A stretch of 21,128 nucleotides of DNA from a virus. The stretch spans positions 1 through 21,128 of the IMG/VR virus record IMGVR_UViG_3300020411_003556; one strand, 5' to 3'. Positions 1-7,954 of this stretch are shown one piece after another; position 1 is the first letter of the stretch; each line of letters begins with the position of its first letter. A program made the position numbers and the translations under genes. The notes beneath the pieces are model-generated. The model was not told the DNA's origin, did no database searches, and worked only from the letters and a program-made list of their open reading frames with translations.

Positions 1-79
1 TACGATTGCTCCGCAGATCTTCCAAAACGAACAGCGTAAAAATAATAGTGACTTCGGACCCTACGGTATCTACGCATAA
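1..79 (+). CDS. 3' end of a truncated upstream gene
   Basis: The frame beginning at base 2 is open from the window edge to a TAA at 77-79 and gives a 25-residue C-terminal tail ending in FGPYGIYA. The last A of the stop is the A of the next gene's ATG (TAATG), a one-base overlap of the kind used for translational coupling and seen again at 20534-20538. This supports real coding. The tail is too short to assign a function. Because it joins directly to the run of virion-protein candidates downstream, it is probably another structural gene. Confidence 0.65.
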   Translation, partial: TIAPQIFQNEQRKNNSDFGPYGIYA

Positions 80-678
80 TGATTGGAAGATTTGCTACTC
101 AGATCCTACCGAAGCTCGGAAAGAATCTTTCCTACTTAATTCCTAGAAGTAAGGCTGATATAGCACTTAGGTATATGCCTGAATTGGTATGGCCTGTTTA
201 TTCAATGGCTCAATTACCAGAAGGTACACCTTTAGGATCTCGATTAGCAGTAGGTGGTGAAGATTTAGGTATTAACCTGCTCGGCTCGCTGGGTGGACAA
301 GCTATTGGTTTAGGTATTGGCAAAAATATGGCTACTAATAGGTTAAGACGACAAGGCAAAATAGGAGTTACTTCGACTGTTGATGATTTGTATGATGGCT
401 TTGATGGAATTAGTCCTCCTGCAGGTTTAGATGCCAAAACAGCAAGACTCATGGAAATTGGACCTGCTGTAAACGTTGGAGATATAGGTGGAAGCATGGC
501 TGCAAATATGTTCTTACCTAGAAATCAGCTTCAAAAAGCATGGGCAGCTGCAGAAGGCACAGGATTAGAAGGAATGGATCAACAAGCCTTGCTACAAATT
601 TTGGCTGAAATCCAAAGAAGAGAGGAATTAGGGGGCTTTTCCGCCACCGCTGCTAATCCTTACAGCTTTATGGTGTAA
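79..678 (+). CDS. Hypothetical Gly-rich virion/ejection protein
   Basis: 199-residue protein with no domain I recognise. The N-terminal 45 residues are basic and hydrophobic. Residues about 60-83 form a Gly-rich hydrophobic stretch (LLGSLGGQAIGLGIG) resembling a glycine zipper, and there is a second Gly-rich region around 150-157. The C-terminal third is a predicted helix rich in Gln and Glu. The ATG is fused to the upstream stop (TAATG), and the next gene starts 3 nt after this stop, so it belongs to a tight polycistronic run. Gly-zipper hydrophobic segments in late phage genes often belong to proteins that enter the host envelope during DNA ejection; that role is inferred from character and position only. 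Confidence 0.8.
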   Translation: MIGRFATQILPKLGKNLSYLIPRSKADIALRYMPELVWPVYSMAQLPEGTPLGSRLAVGGEDLGINLLGSLGGQAIGLGIGKNMATNRLRRQGKIGVTSTVDDLYDGFDGISPPAGLDAKTARLMEIGPAVNVGDIGGSMAANMFLPRNQLQKAWAAAEGTGLEGMDQQALLQILAEIQRREELGGFSATAANPYSFMV

Positions 679-681
679 ATA

Positions 682-1896
682 ATGGCAGAAACAAACGCTT
701 TCGAAGGTTTCGGACCTACTTTTCGTCAACGATTACGTCAAGTCCCTAGCAAAATCGATGCAGATTTAAAATATTTATCGACGGCATACGAAAATACGCC
801 TGTAGAGGCGATGCTTTCCAGTTCTCCTCTTGCTTTCAGGGCAAGATGGTCTTTACCTGAGTGGTTGGGAGGATTGACTGACGATGCTAAGAGCCAAATA
901 TTAGAACTTCGTAACGACGATCCTCTTCTTAGGCGTTATACGTCTATCCCCGGCTTATATCCCGATCCTAATTCGGCAACAGGTCGGGAATTAGGTCAAG
1001 CAACTTTCGGGAGGAAACTTGGAAGTGGAATGGGAACCCTGATTGCAGACATCATGCAAGATGGGGCTCGTAATATTTGGTGGTTTTTGAATGCACCTCA
1101 GGCATTAGCTCAATTAGCTACGTTGCAAGCCATCTCCGAGGGTACAAACGCTGCGGAGAGAAAAGCACTAGGTCTAGATAAATTGCCATACGACAAGAAA
1201 AAACCTACTTTCCGACACAAGGGCATGAGATTAGCTGCAACTTTACCCGCTGTTGTAGGTGTTTCGTATGCAATTGGAAACTTAGGAAGGCAGGACGGAT
1301 ACAAAGCAATTATTCCAGATGAGAATGATCCTCGTAAATCAGCTGATCCTGTATCTGAAATACTAAGTCGTTATTTCTTAGGTCGAACTGGCAGACTTCT
1401 TCCTTATAACGAGTTCGTCAAAGAAAGACCTGATGTCTCACCTGAGCAGTACAAAGCCTATAAGAGGTATCTATTTTCTGGTATGTCCCCTGTAAAAGCC
1501 ACAACAGAAGGTATTCATGGCCCTGAGGTTACATTCCTTGGAAAATCTATCCCATTAACAACAGGCGTTCTCCCTCTAATTGCTGCTGCAGCCGGCGGTT
1601 ATAGAGGCTCGCGAAATGCTGCTGCTCGTTTAAGGACTAAGAGGAATCAAGCCGTGGAGCTAAGTGATAAGGTAAGACGTATTAAGACAGATTTAGATAA
1701 GGGTAAAAAAGGTGTTACCAAGCTTGATTACGAAAAGGCAGCTAAAGACTATGCAGACCTAGATACGGCTAATGAAGTGGAAGCATTAAAATCAATCATG
1801 CTTAACAGTGGTGTAGGCGTTGCTGGAGGAATAACAGTGGGAAGTATCCTAGAATCAATGAGAAGAGGTCAATCCCAAAGGGAATTAGAGAGCTAA
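682..1896 (+). CDS. Hypothetical membrane-segment virion protein (404 aa)
   Basis: Unrecognised 404-residue protein, the longest in the left-hand run. Three short hydrophobic Ala/Gly-rich segments are visible: around residues 184-202 (LAATLPAVVGVSYAIGNLG), around 290-308 (TTGVLPLIAAAAGG) and around 372-391 (SGVGVAGGITVGSILESM). Between the last two lies a highly charged, probably coiled-coil stretch (about 310-370). Start ATG lies 3 nt after the preceding stop and the next gene begins 1 nt after this stop, so co-translation is likely. The mix of helices and short membrane-compatible segments fits an internal core or ejection protein, but no family signature supports this directly. Confidence 0.82.
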   Translation: MAETNAFEGFGPTFRQRLRQVPSKIDADLKYLSTAYENTPVEAMLSSSPLAFRARWSLPEWLGGLTDDAKSQILELRNDDPLLRRYTSIPGLYPDPNSATGRELGQATFGRKLGSGMGTLIADIMQDGARNIWWFLNAPQALAQLATLQAISEGTNAAERKALGLDKLPYDKKKPTFRHKGMRLAATLPAVVGVSYAIGNLGRQDGYKAIIPDENDPRKSADPVSEILSRYFLGRTGRLLPYNEFVKERPDVSPEQYKAYKRYLFSGMSPVKATTEGIHGPEVTFLGKSIPLTTGVLPLIAAAAGGYRGSRNAAARLRTKRNQAVELSDKVRRIKTDLDKGKKGVTKLDYEKAAKDYADLDTANEVEALKSIMLNSGVGVAGGITVGSILESMRRGQSQRELES

Positions 1897-1897
1897 C

Positions 1898-2392
1898 ATG
1901 ACATTTACTGCGTACAGCCCTCGAGTTGCAAGAGGAGGATTAAGTGATGATTTTTCCAAGTTCAGTGGAATAGCAAAAGATGTTGAGGATCAGATAAAGA
2001 ATGATGCTCTTGCACGAGCACTCAAATGGCAAAGCAGTGAAATCAGAAAGAATATTAGAGGTGCTCAGCCTGTGCAGATGGGTGCTTCTGAACCTACTAT
2101 GGCTGAACAATTGGTGGGTATCGGTGCAAAGTATTTAACAGATAAAGGAGTATTCGACCAGGGTTTAAGAGGAATATTTGGAGGAGGAGGATCTGATCCT
2201 ACTTTTGGAACAGGTATACCAAGTGGAAGTAATCTTCCTACAGGATCTTTTGGTTCAGGCTCTGGAACTCTTGGATCAGGTTTTGGTTCCGCTATTGATA
2301 CAAACATAGGACGACATGTTACAGGGTCGTCAGCAATTCAGCCTGTTGCTAGTGGTGGTGGCGCTTGGTCATGGCTTCCTTGGGTTAATTAA
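1898..2392 (+). CDS. Hypothetical protein with Gly/Ser-rich C-terminal half
   Basis: 164 residues. The N-terminal 85 residues look helical and charged; from about residue 90 the protein becomes a low-complexity Gly/Ser region (FGGGGS, GSFGSGSGTLGSGFGS), then ends in an aromatic tail (GGGAWSWLPWVN). The gene is packed between neighbours with 1 nt before its ATG and none between its stop and the next ATG (TAAATG). Such Gly/Ser linkers ending in an aromatic plug occur in virion proteins. I do not recognise the family. Confidence 0.75.
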   Translation: MTFTAYSPRVARGGLSDDFSKFSGIAKDVEDQIKNDALARALKWQSSEIRKNIRGAQPVQMGASEPTMAEQLVGIGAKYLTDKGVFDQGLRGIFGGGGSDPTFGTGIPSGSNLPTGSFGSGSGTLGSGFGSAIDTNIGRHVTGSSAIQPVASGGGAWSWLPWVN

Positions 2393-2908
2393 ATGGCACG
2401 TTCTTCAGATTGGATCACAGGTACAGGTCTTGATTTTCGGAGAGATGCACCGACAGTAGGCTATGACTGGTTAAATAGTAGGGAGATTTTTGGCACGAAT
2501 GCTACAGGTCTTGAAAGATCTGCTATAGAAAAGGCAAGAATATTAAATGAGTCGGGTACAGGATATAACGTAGGTATTCAAAATCCGTACAATACTCCTG
2601 ATTATCGACCAACAATTGCTAGTTCAGACGTAGGTTTTGGTACTGATTTTTCTGATACTGTCGCTGCAGATATGTACAAGGACTACGCTACTGAAGCTCG
2701 CATGGCTGGTGATGTTTACGATGATATCTTCTTGACTCGTTTTTATGATACACAAGCAGATCTTAATAAACCTAAAAAGAAGAAAGGTGGAATTTGGGGA
2801 ACTATTGGATCTATTGCTGGCATGGTTATAGGTAATACAGTGGCACCAGGTATTGGCGGTCAGATAGGTGCAACAATAGGTGGCAAGGTAGGGTCTGAAA
2901 TAGGTTAA
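2393..2908 (+). CDS. Hypothetical protein with C-terminal glycine zipper
   Basis: 171 residues. Residues 1-130 are polar with many aromatic residues. After a basic hinge (KPKKKKGG, about 127-134) the C-terminus is a textbook glycine-zipper segment, with Gly repeatedly spaced at 3-4 residues (GTIGSIAGMVIGN ... GIGGQIGATIGGKVGSEIG). Such segments pack as membrane-inserted helical hairpins in channel-forming proteins. Its place among other Gly-zipper proteins suggests a role in making the DNA-ejection channel (inference). ATG follows the upstream stop directly. A 47-nt gap follows, one of the larger spaces in this run. Confidence 0.78.
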   Translation: MARSSDWITGTGLDFRRDAPTVGYDWLNSREIFGTNATGLERSAIEKARILNESGTGYNVGIQNPYNTPDYRPTIASSDVGFGTDFSDTVAADMYKDYATEARMAGDVYDDIFLTRFYDTQADLNKPKKKKGGIWGTIGSIAGMVIGNTVAPGIGGQIGATIGGKVGSEIG

Positions 2909-2918
2909 CGAAAACGTC

Positions 2919-2942
2919 TACACTTAGTACATATAGTGTGTA
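2919..2942. repeat. Short imperfect inverted repeat in intergenic gap
   Basis: In the 47-nt gap between two structural genes, TACACT (2919-2924) is followed after 10 nt by AGTGTGTA (2935-2942); ACACT/AGTGT pairs exactly. The centre holds CATATAGT, which could be read as a weak -10. The stem is only 5 bp, so this is at best a weak regulatory hairpin or operator. Confidence 0.25.
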
Positions 2943-2955
2943 ATCCGATTGTCTG

Positions 2956-3801
2956 ATGGCTAGGCCTAAAACAAATGTAGATTTTGGAGCTCAATTTCAA
3001 AACGTCTTAAACAGAGCCAAGCAAGCAGGTAATAAAACCTTCGCAACCTTCTTGGAGATGATCGGACCGGCAGGTTTTATGGCTTTTGCAGAAAAAACGA
3101 AGAGTGATACAACGAATGCTGTGAACCAAGCAAAAAATTATGTTAAAGATCAGGTCAGCAAATTACCTCCAAGCAATGCCGGTAAAGCCGGTATGAGGCC
3201 CGAATTCTTAATAGGAGCAGGAGATGTTTTATTGGATTCAGCATCCACAAGTAGGTTGCCTATTAGTAAAGGTCTTGCTGGTGCCGGATTATTGGCTGCT
3301 GCCTTAGCAGGAGGATTGGAATTAGCAGATCAGGATGATCCTTTAGGAAGAAATATTGTCGAAGGTTTAGGTGTTACAGGCGGTCAGGTTGGTGGCGGTG
3401 TTTTAGGTGGAATGGCAGCAGGCGCTTTAGCTGGTGGTGCTACTGGTGCTTTTGCTCCTATTGCTGTTCCTGCGGGAATGATTATTGGTGGTTTAGCTGG
3501 TGGTGATATTCTTAAGAATTTAGGCGGTGGATTGTATGACGCAGCTACAGGAATCAACGCTCAAGATCGTGCAATGGCTAGGCAGAAGGAAGATTTAGAA
3601 AGAAGACAAGAATTAGCTTTATATCAAATGCAGCTTGCAATGGAGAATCAAAGAGCAATGGATCAGTTTAATGCTGATCAGTTTGAAAATCAGCTATTAA
3701 TGAGAGACAAGCTAGATGAAAGGAGTCGTGTTCAGCAGCTTTATGATAATAGTATGGCTAATGATCAAGCACTGATCACTTCTATCTTGGCGAGTTTGTA
3801 A
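2956..3801 (+). CDS. Hypothetical internal virion/ejection protein (Gly zipper plus coiled coil)
   Basis: 281 residues in three parts. Residues 1-80 are helical and amphipathic. Residues about 104-195 are strongly hydrophobic and Gly/Ala-rich with two long zipper-like runs (LAGAGLLAAALAGG, then GGGVLGGMAAGALAGG and GMIIGGLAGGDILKNLGGG), enough for two or more membrane helices. Residues about 200-270 are a Gln/Glu/Arg-rich helix likely to form a coiled coil. Membrane-active middle plus coiled-coil tail resembles phage DNA-ejection proteins in general layout; I cannot name a family. The next gene starts 3 nt downstream. Confidence 0.82.
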   Translation: MARPKTNVDFGAQFQNVLNRAKQAGNKTFATFLEMIGPAGFMAFAEKTKSDTTNAVNQAKNYVKDQVSKLPPSNAGKAGMRPEFLIGAGDVLLDSASTSRLPISKGLAGAGLLAAALAGGLELADQDDPLGRNIVEGLGVTGGQVGGGVLGGMAAGALAGGATGAFAPIAVPAGMIIGGLAGGDILKNLGGGLYDAATGINAQDRAMARQKEDLERRQELALYQMQLAMENQRAMDQFNADQFENQLLMRDKLDERSRVQQLYDNSMANDQALITSILASL

Positions 3802-3804
3802 ATC

Positions 3805-4356
3805 ATGGGATTAGCTCAACAATTTTTAGCGGCAAGATCTCCACATGTAGTTCGTGTAGGGGATCAAGGTTTAGATACTAAATTTTCTGAAGCATTAGAA
3901 AGAGCTGTCACCGCGAGAGCGAAGAATGAATTCGGATTGGTTGAGAATGCAATGGATGAGGAAGGTGCTCTTGCTAGGACTCAAAATGCGTACCGTCAAC
4001 AAAGGCAAGCGAAACTAGAAGAAGCGCAATATAAAGAAGCAGTAGAACAAGCTGCCGTAAAAGCTGCCGCAACAGATGCCATACTTGGCGATATCTTCCA
4101 GACCAAGCAAGAACGTTTTGATAGATACTTAGATAACAAGGCGAAATGGGACGAGGCTCGAACAGAGGATGCAATTAGTGATGCTATAGAGAATCAGTTA
4201 AGCAGAGAAAGAATAGCAAGCATGATATCTAACGCGACCACAGCAGAGGAATTAGCGGAAGCAGAGAGAAAATACGAATTGTGGAAGGAATCTCAGAGCA
4301 AGAGCAGGAGCTTGAATTCCAGTAATATAAATAAAGAAACGACTACGGCTGACTAA
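3805..4356 (+). CDS. Hypothetical helical, charged protein
   Basis: 183 residues, almost wholly alpha-helical in composition (Ala, Glu, Gln, Lys, Arg), with probable coiled coil over about 45-165 and a Ser/Asn/Thr-rich polar tail. No hydrophobic segment. The preceding protein also ends in a helical coiled-coil region, so the two may interact. Only 2 nt separate its stop from the next ATG (TAAGGATG), so the AGG at this junction may serve as part of a ribosome site. The function is unknown; an internal-core protein is a reasonable guess. Confidence 0.78.
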   Translation: MGLAQQFLAARSPHVVRVGDQGLDTKFSEALERAVTARAKNEFGLVENAMDEEGALARTQNAYRQQRQAKLEEAQYKEAVEQAAVKAAATDAILGDIFQTKQERFDRYLDNKAKWDEARTEDAISDAIENQLSRERIASMISNATTAEELAEAERKYELWKESQSKSRSLNSSNINKETTTAD

Positions 4357-4358
4357 GG

Positions 4359-5129
4359 ATGAGTGATTTATTAACAGAACTTCAAAACGATAGACTTTTG
4401 CGAGATACACGTCTAATGCAGACGTTAGATAGAGCTCAAGACGATATCACGTCGAAGCGGTGGAACAATCCTGTTAGTCGAGAATTTTGGAATCTTAAAA
4501 GAGATATTGGTGATATGTTTACTAGGGATAGCGAGGTGACTCTTTCTTTAGATGATTTCAATGCACTAAGAAATTTGCCGACACTAAAGAGAAATTATTG
4601 GAAAGGAGGCGGAGAATTTGAGATGCAATCAGGAAAAGGTTCAGGATTTGACGGTTCATATAACAGTGCTTATGATTTTGTTAATAATTTTAATATCAAA
4701 GATGTTACTGTCGATGGGGACGGAAGAGTTGTTTTAAAATTTACAGACGAAGCATCTGGAGACGCTTTTAACGAAGCGATGGCTATGAGTAGAGCTAACC
4801 TGAGAAAAAGCGATTCGACTTACAATTTAGGTACATACGCTAATCCTAATAAAGGCTACTACGCAGAAGATCTAGAAGATGCAAAAGATATCAAGCTAGA
4901 GGAACGAAAACAGAAACTATTAGACGAAATGAAAGACTTAAAAGAGGGGTCTGATAGTCGAATAGATCGTTTATTAGATTTAAAAGAAAAAACCAAGATG
5001 AAAGAATTAGATATTATCGGTGGTGCTTCAGGTTTTGATGCTAATAGTCTTATTCGTAATATTTTGACTCGTGTTAATGCAGGGAATAGAGGCTCCAGCC
5101 TCCCCACTCAAATCCGTATTGGTCAATAG
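4359..5129 (+). CDS. Hypothetical structural-region protein
   Basis: 256 residues. The N-terminal 60 residues are helical and charged. Residues about 80-150 look like a mixed alpha/beta domain (KDVTVDGDGRVVLKFTDEASG is a clear strand-turn-strand). Residues about 175-225 are a Lys/Glu/Leu-rich coiled-coil region, followed by a short basic tail. No enzyme motif is seen. Its stop TAG (5127-5129) overlaps the strong Shine-Dalgarno sequence of the next gene. Confidence 0.78.
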   Translation: MSDLLTELQNDRLLRDTRLMQTLDRAQDDITSKRWNNPVSREFWNLKRDIGDMFTRDSEVTLSLDDFNALRNLPTLKRNYWKGGGEFEMQSGKGSGFDGSYNSAYDFVNNFNIKDVTVDGDGRVVLKFTDEASGDAFNEAMAMSRANLRKSDSTYNLGTYANPNKGYYAEDLEDAKDIKLEERKQKLLDEMKDLKEGSDSRIDRLLDLKEKTKMKELDIIGGASGFDANSLIRNILTRVNAGNRGSSLPTQIRIGQ

Positions 5130-5133
5130 GAGG
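5128..5133 (+). promoter_or_regulatory. Consensus ribosome binding site for the 5142 gene
   Basis: AGGAGG lies 8 nt upstream of the ATG at 5142 and overlaps the preceding stop codon. It is the only full AGGAGG consensus before a gene here; most neighbours rely on stop-start overlap with little or no Shine-Dalgarno sequence. It suggests this product is made in more copies than its operon neighbours. Confidence 0.75.
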
Positions 5134-5141
5134 TTATTACT

Positions 5142-6113
5142 ATGAGCTGGTTATCCGATTTTTACGCGGCAAATAACATTGGCGGCCCCGGAGGTAAATT
5201 AGATGGTGGTGCTATTGCTTACTGGGAAAGCGAAAAAGATCGCCTAGGGGGTGGAACTGCAGGAGAAAATGCAGTAAAAGACATTATAAGGGGAACTGCC
5301 ATAAATCAAGGAACATGGCAAATGACCAGTGCTGGTAATCCTGGTGGAAATACTGGAGCAGGTAATACGACTAACGCAAATGCTAACAACACGGTTAGTT
5401 CGACTGATTTCGGTTCGATGCTAGACAACCTCACAATTGAGGGATCTGCATTGCAAGGTGGTTTAAGTGGTTTGACGACACTTGCAAATACGTTCGACAA
5501 AAATACCGATATAACAGGAAATGTTGTTGGAAAATTAGGCGACATTTTCACAACCCAAGCAACTAAGGGGATAATGTTGAATTATGAAAAAGATTTAGCT
5601 AATGCGACTTATGAGATAGATAGTAAGAAGATGGATCGAGAGACCGAGGAAGCTCTTGAATTAGGAGCTGCTGAGCATGGTTGGAAGAAGGATGAATATG
5701 CTGCATTAGGTGCTCAAGATCGTTTAACTATTGGTAAGACAGGAGAAGAGACAAGACTCAATATTGGTGAAGAAGGGAAACAGGATCGTCTAAATATTGG
5801 TGCTCAGAAAGACGCTGATATTGCAACGATTGGTGAAACAGGTAAGCAGCAACGTCTTGGAATTATGGAGACGGGTGAACAGCAAAGAATGAATATAGGA
5901 GCCGAGGGGACTCAAGATCGTTTAAATATCGCCGCTACAGGAAGAGAGCAAAGACTAGGTATTAAAGAGACAGGTCAACAGCAAAGGCTTGGTATTATGA
6001 CTGAAGCTGATGAGAAGCGTAAGACATTAAGAGAAGACTACCGACAGCAGAAAGGGATGCGAGCTGACGCAAGAGGTGCTATATCTAGTGCAGGAGCTAA
6101 GTTCTTCGGTTAA
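5142..6113 (+). CDS. Hypothetical virion protein with nine 11-residue repeats
   Basis: 323 residues. Residues 1-65 look folded, and 65-85 are a Gly/Asn/Thr linker. About 90-145 are helical with small residues, then a charged helix runs to about 189. Residues 190-288 hold nine consecutive 11-residue units of the pattern G-x-Q-x-R-L-x-I-G-x-T with no insertion or deletion. The final 35 residues are basic (KRKTLREDYRQQKGMRADAR). Eleven-residue periodicity is the hendecad repeat of right-handed coiled coils, and similar repeats occur in elongated phage structural proteins. It is the last gene of the left-hand run, has the best ribosome site, and abuts the next ATG. The exact role is unknown; an elongated core or tail component is likely. 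Confidence 0.83.
   Translation: MSWLSDFYAANNIGGPGGKLDGGAIAYWESEKDRLGGGTAGENAVKDIIRGTAINQGTWQMTSAGNPGGNTGAGNTTNANANNTVSSTDFGSMLDNLTIEGSALQGGLSGLTTLANTFDKNTDITGNVVGKLGDIFTTQATKGIMLNYEKDLANATYEIDSKKMDRETEEALELGAAEHGWKKDEYAALGAQDRLTIGKTGEETRLNIGEEGKQDRLNIGAQKDADIATIGETGKQQRLGIMETGEQQRMNIGAEGTQDRLNIAATGREQRLGIKETGQQQRLGIMTEADEKRKTLREDYRQQKGMRADARGAISSAGAKFFG
5709..6005 (+). repeat. Nine in-frame 33-bp (11-codon) degenerate repeats
   Basis: These encode residues 190-288 of the surrounding gene. The units read GAQDRLTIGKT, GEETRLNIGEE, GKQDRLNIGAQ, KDADIATIGET, GKQQRLGIMET, GEQQRMNIGAE, GTQDRLNIAAT, GREQRLGIKET and GQQQRLGIMTE. Each is exactly 33 bp. Codons vary between units, so the repeat is old and kept at protein level. 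The fourth unit is the most degenerate, having lost both the leading Gly and the Arg. Confidence 0.9.
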
Positions 6114-6623
6114 ATGCCTAAAGAAAAAGAAGAGGTTATTCAGTCGTTTTTAACCTCTCTAGATCAAGGATATCGTGAGAATTTTTTAGCCTATGTAGAA
6201 CATACTTATTCTGTTTTTGAAATATGGCTATATGCTTCTGTCCTTGGATATGAAGGTGGTTTCAATGCTTTGGAAGATTGGGTTAATCAGTATTATCCAA
6301 AATTAAATCGTCGCGAAATACTGTTAGCGGAGATTGTTAAATTAGAATCCGACATTGATTTTCTCCGTCAACAGGTTCACGCAGATTTAGTTAAACCGGA
6401 TGCAGCAGCAACACGTATTGCTCATCTTTCTAAAGAATTACGTGGACATCTCGTAGAGGTCGATAAAATAACAAAATCAACAGATAGAAGAGGTTTAGTG
6501 TTAGCAGGTGCTGATAAGGTTATGAGGGAATTACGGTCAATCTTTAAAGAGAATGAGGATGTGACTAATGCCTTGGAATTAGCTTACGAATCTGTTTGGG
6601 CAATGCTTGTTGACGAGAAGTAA
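6114..6623 (+). CDS. Putative terminase small subunit
   Basis: 169-residue, mainly helical protein. Residues 1-75 hold an aromatic helical region (YVEHTYSVFEIWLYASVLGYEGG). About 78-145 is a long charged helix pair (EILLAEIVKLESDIDFLRQQ and ELRGHLVEVDKITK) like the oligomerising helical hairpin of small terminases, and an acidic tail follows. A small terminase binds the packaging site and loads DNA onto the motor. Assignment rests on size, helical layout and position: a one-TM protein follows and the large terminase comes two genes later, echoing the TerS-holin-TerL order of T7-like phages. No helix-turn-helix is clear to me. The ATG directly follows the upstream stop. Confidence 0.5.
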   Translation: MPKEKEEVIQSFLTSLDQGYRENFLAYVEHTYSVFEIWLYASVLGYEGGFNALEDWVNQYYPKLNRREILLAEIVKLESDIDFLRQQVHADLVKPDAAATRIAHLSKELRGHLVEVDKITKSTDRRGLVLAGADKVMRELRSIFKENEDVTNALELAYESVWAMLVDEK

Positions 6624-6648
6624 TCTAAGTTAAATCGTTGTACGTCTT

Positions 6649-6975
6649 ATGACGGAAGATAAAATTAAAGAGATTCTTCCTCATTTGTGTTATACGAAAG
6701 AAGAGGTTGATAAGTTAATTGCAGCAGCCGTGGCAGAGGCGAGAGCTATCGATGAAGAATCTATGAGGTTGCATAATCGTAACGCAACAATTATTAGTAT
6801 GATTCTTGGTTTTACTTGTTTAGCTTTATTCTTAGACGGGACGTTAAGGCTATTAGGTATTATCCCTCCATTCTTAGATATAGATATTAGTATTGTCGAT
6901 AAAATAGCGGAAAAGGTAGAAACAGAAATTCTACCTTTGATTAACCAAGCCAGGGATTATATTCCTAAGATTTAA
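6649..6975 (+). CDS. Small membrane protein, holin candidate
   Basis: 108 residues. A charged N-terminal region of about 44 residues with an Ala/Glu-rich helix precedes a hydrophobic segment (about 46-63, TIISMILGFTCLALFL) and a second weaker one (LLGIIPPFL). The C-terminus is amphipathic with acidic and Lys residues. One clear membrane helix, small size and charged ends fit a T7 gp17.5-like holin, which in T7 also sits between the terminase subunit genes. There is no sequence motif to prove it; an envelope-associated accessory protein is the alternative. It starts 25 nt after the putative TerS stop and ends 7 nt before the stop of an antisense gene. Confidence 0.5.
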   Translation: MTEDKIKEILPHLCYTKEEVDKLIAAAVAEARAIDEESMRLHNRNATIISMILGFTCLALFLDGTLRLLGIIPPFLDIDISIVDKIAEKVETEILPLINQARDYIPKI

Positions 6976-6982
6976 GAAAAGA

Positions 6983-7930
6983 CTATTCTTCTTCTGTATC
7001 CATAGCATCTAAATCTACTTGATCAGCAGGATCTAGTTCTGTCATGGGTTGTTGTGCTTCGAGGTTTTTTTCGTATTCTGTTTTGTAGTAATTATATTTA
7101 TCTTCTAGACGCATATGGGCTATTTCGCGAGCTTTGGTTTTTTGTTCTGATTCGGACAAATTGACAATATCTGAATGAGTCAGTAATGAGCTGAAATGCA
7201 TGTCCAAGAGTGAGTTTACTTCCTTTTCAAGTCTGTTTTGGTAGTCAGTTTCTTGAAGGTGCGACTCAACATATGAATTAAGAGGTCTATTTTTAAAACA
7301 TAGATCTGATTTAAAAATCTTGAAATTGGAGTCTGTGTCATTCAAAAATCTACATCTCAAGAAAGAAGGCATCAAGAAGACGGTTCGTGCTTCTACCATT
7401 GTTCTGTAGACAAGTTCTTCACCACTAAATATTTTGTGGTTTGCTGTTTGGGAAGTTAGTCTTTTCTTGTCTAAGGCAGGATCTTCTATTTCTAGGCATA
7501 TGGTTTTATAACTGGGTTGGTATTCCTCGTTTTTTTGCGGTTTATCTTCTACTATCAAAATACCTACTAATTCTGTATTAGGACTGCAATTTAAATAATA
7601 TTGGGAGTTTTTATCTAATTTGATATAGTCTGTTCTAGCAATAGCCATCGGACTGCTTTTGTCAGCTATCCACTGAGATTTTTCTAGTGTTTTATAGAAT
7701 AATTCATTTAGAGGTGTATTAACCCATATTTCATTCCAATGCGTCAAAGTAATATCGTTTACTTGCATGTCTGGATGTGGTAATTCTTTTAAATCTTCTT
7801 CAGAAGGAGACTCGAAGATGTTAAGGGCTTGTGCTCCGACTTCTTCTAAACCAAGAAGTGGTATGGTGGCCTGAGAAAAAGTAATAGGAAAAATTGTTTG
7901 CGTTGCGTCAAATGGAGGGTTTGCGTCCAT
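6983..7930 (-). CDS. Hypothetical protein, antisense to the packaging genes
   Basis: 315 residues from the ATG at 7930; a TTG at 7942 would add four. I chose ATG because the TTG has no better ribosome site. About residues 60-200 look like a mixed alpha/beta domain with aromatic strands (YYLNCSPNTELVGILIVEDK). About 215-290 is a charged, coiled-coil-like region, and the C-terminus is very acidic (DPADQVDLDAMDTEEE). I see no catalytic motif, signal peptide or DNA-binding helix-turn-helix. It is a single reverse gene between the putative TerS/holin pair and the large terminase, with its own likely promoter. That makes it look like an independently expressed accessory (moron-like) gene. Function unknown. 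Confidence 0.8.
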   Translation of the reverse strand: MDANPPFDATQTIFPITFSQATIPLLGLEEVGAQALNIFESPSEEDLKELPHPDMQVNDITLTHWNEIWVNTPLNELFYKTLEKSQWIADKSSPMAIARTDYIKLDKNSQYYLNCSPNTELVGILIVEDKPQKNEEYQPSYKTICLEIEDPALDKKRLTSQTANHKIFSGEELVYRTMVEARTVFLMPSFLRCRFLNDTDSNFKIFKSDLCFKNRPLNSYVESHLQETDYQNRLEKEVNSLLDMHFSSLLTHSDIVNLSESEQKTKAREIAHMRLEDKYNYYKTEYEKNLEAQQPMTELDPADQVDLDAMDTEEE

Positions 7931-7954
7931 TATCGTTTTCAAAAAACTAGAATC

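Noticed and set aside
4324-4333. TATAAATA, identical to a T4-type late promoter core
   Set aside because: It lies inside the end of a coding sequence where Asn-Ile-Asn-Lys codons force AT-rich DNA, no other copies precede late genes here, and no T4-like sigma system is evident.
5709-6005. CRISPR-like array from evenly spaced 33-bp repeats
   Set aside because: Repeats are contiguous without spacers, degenerate in DNA and in frame with a protein; they are codon-level repeats.
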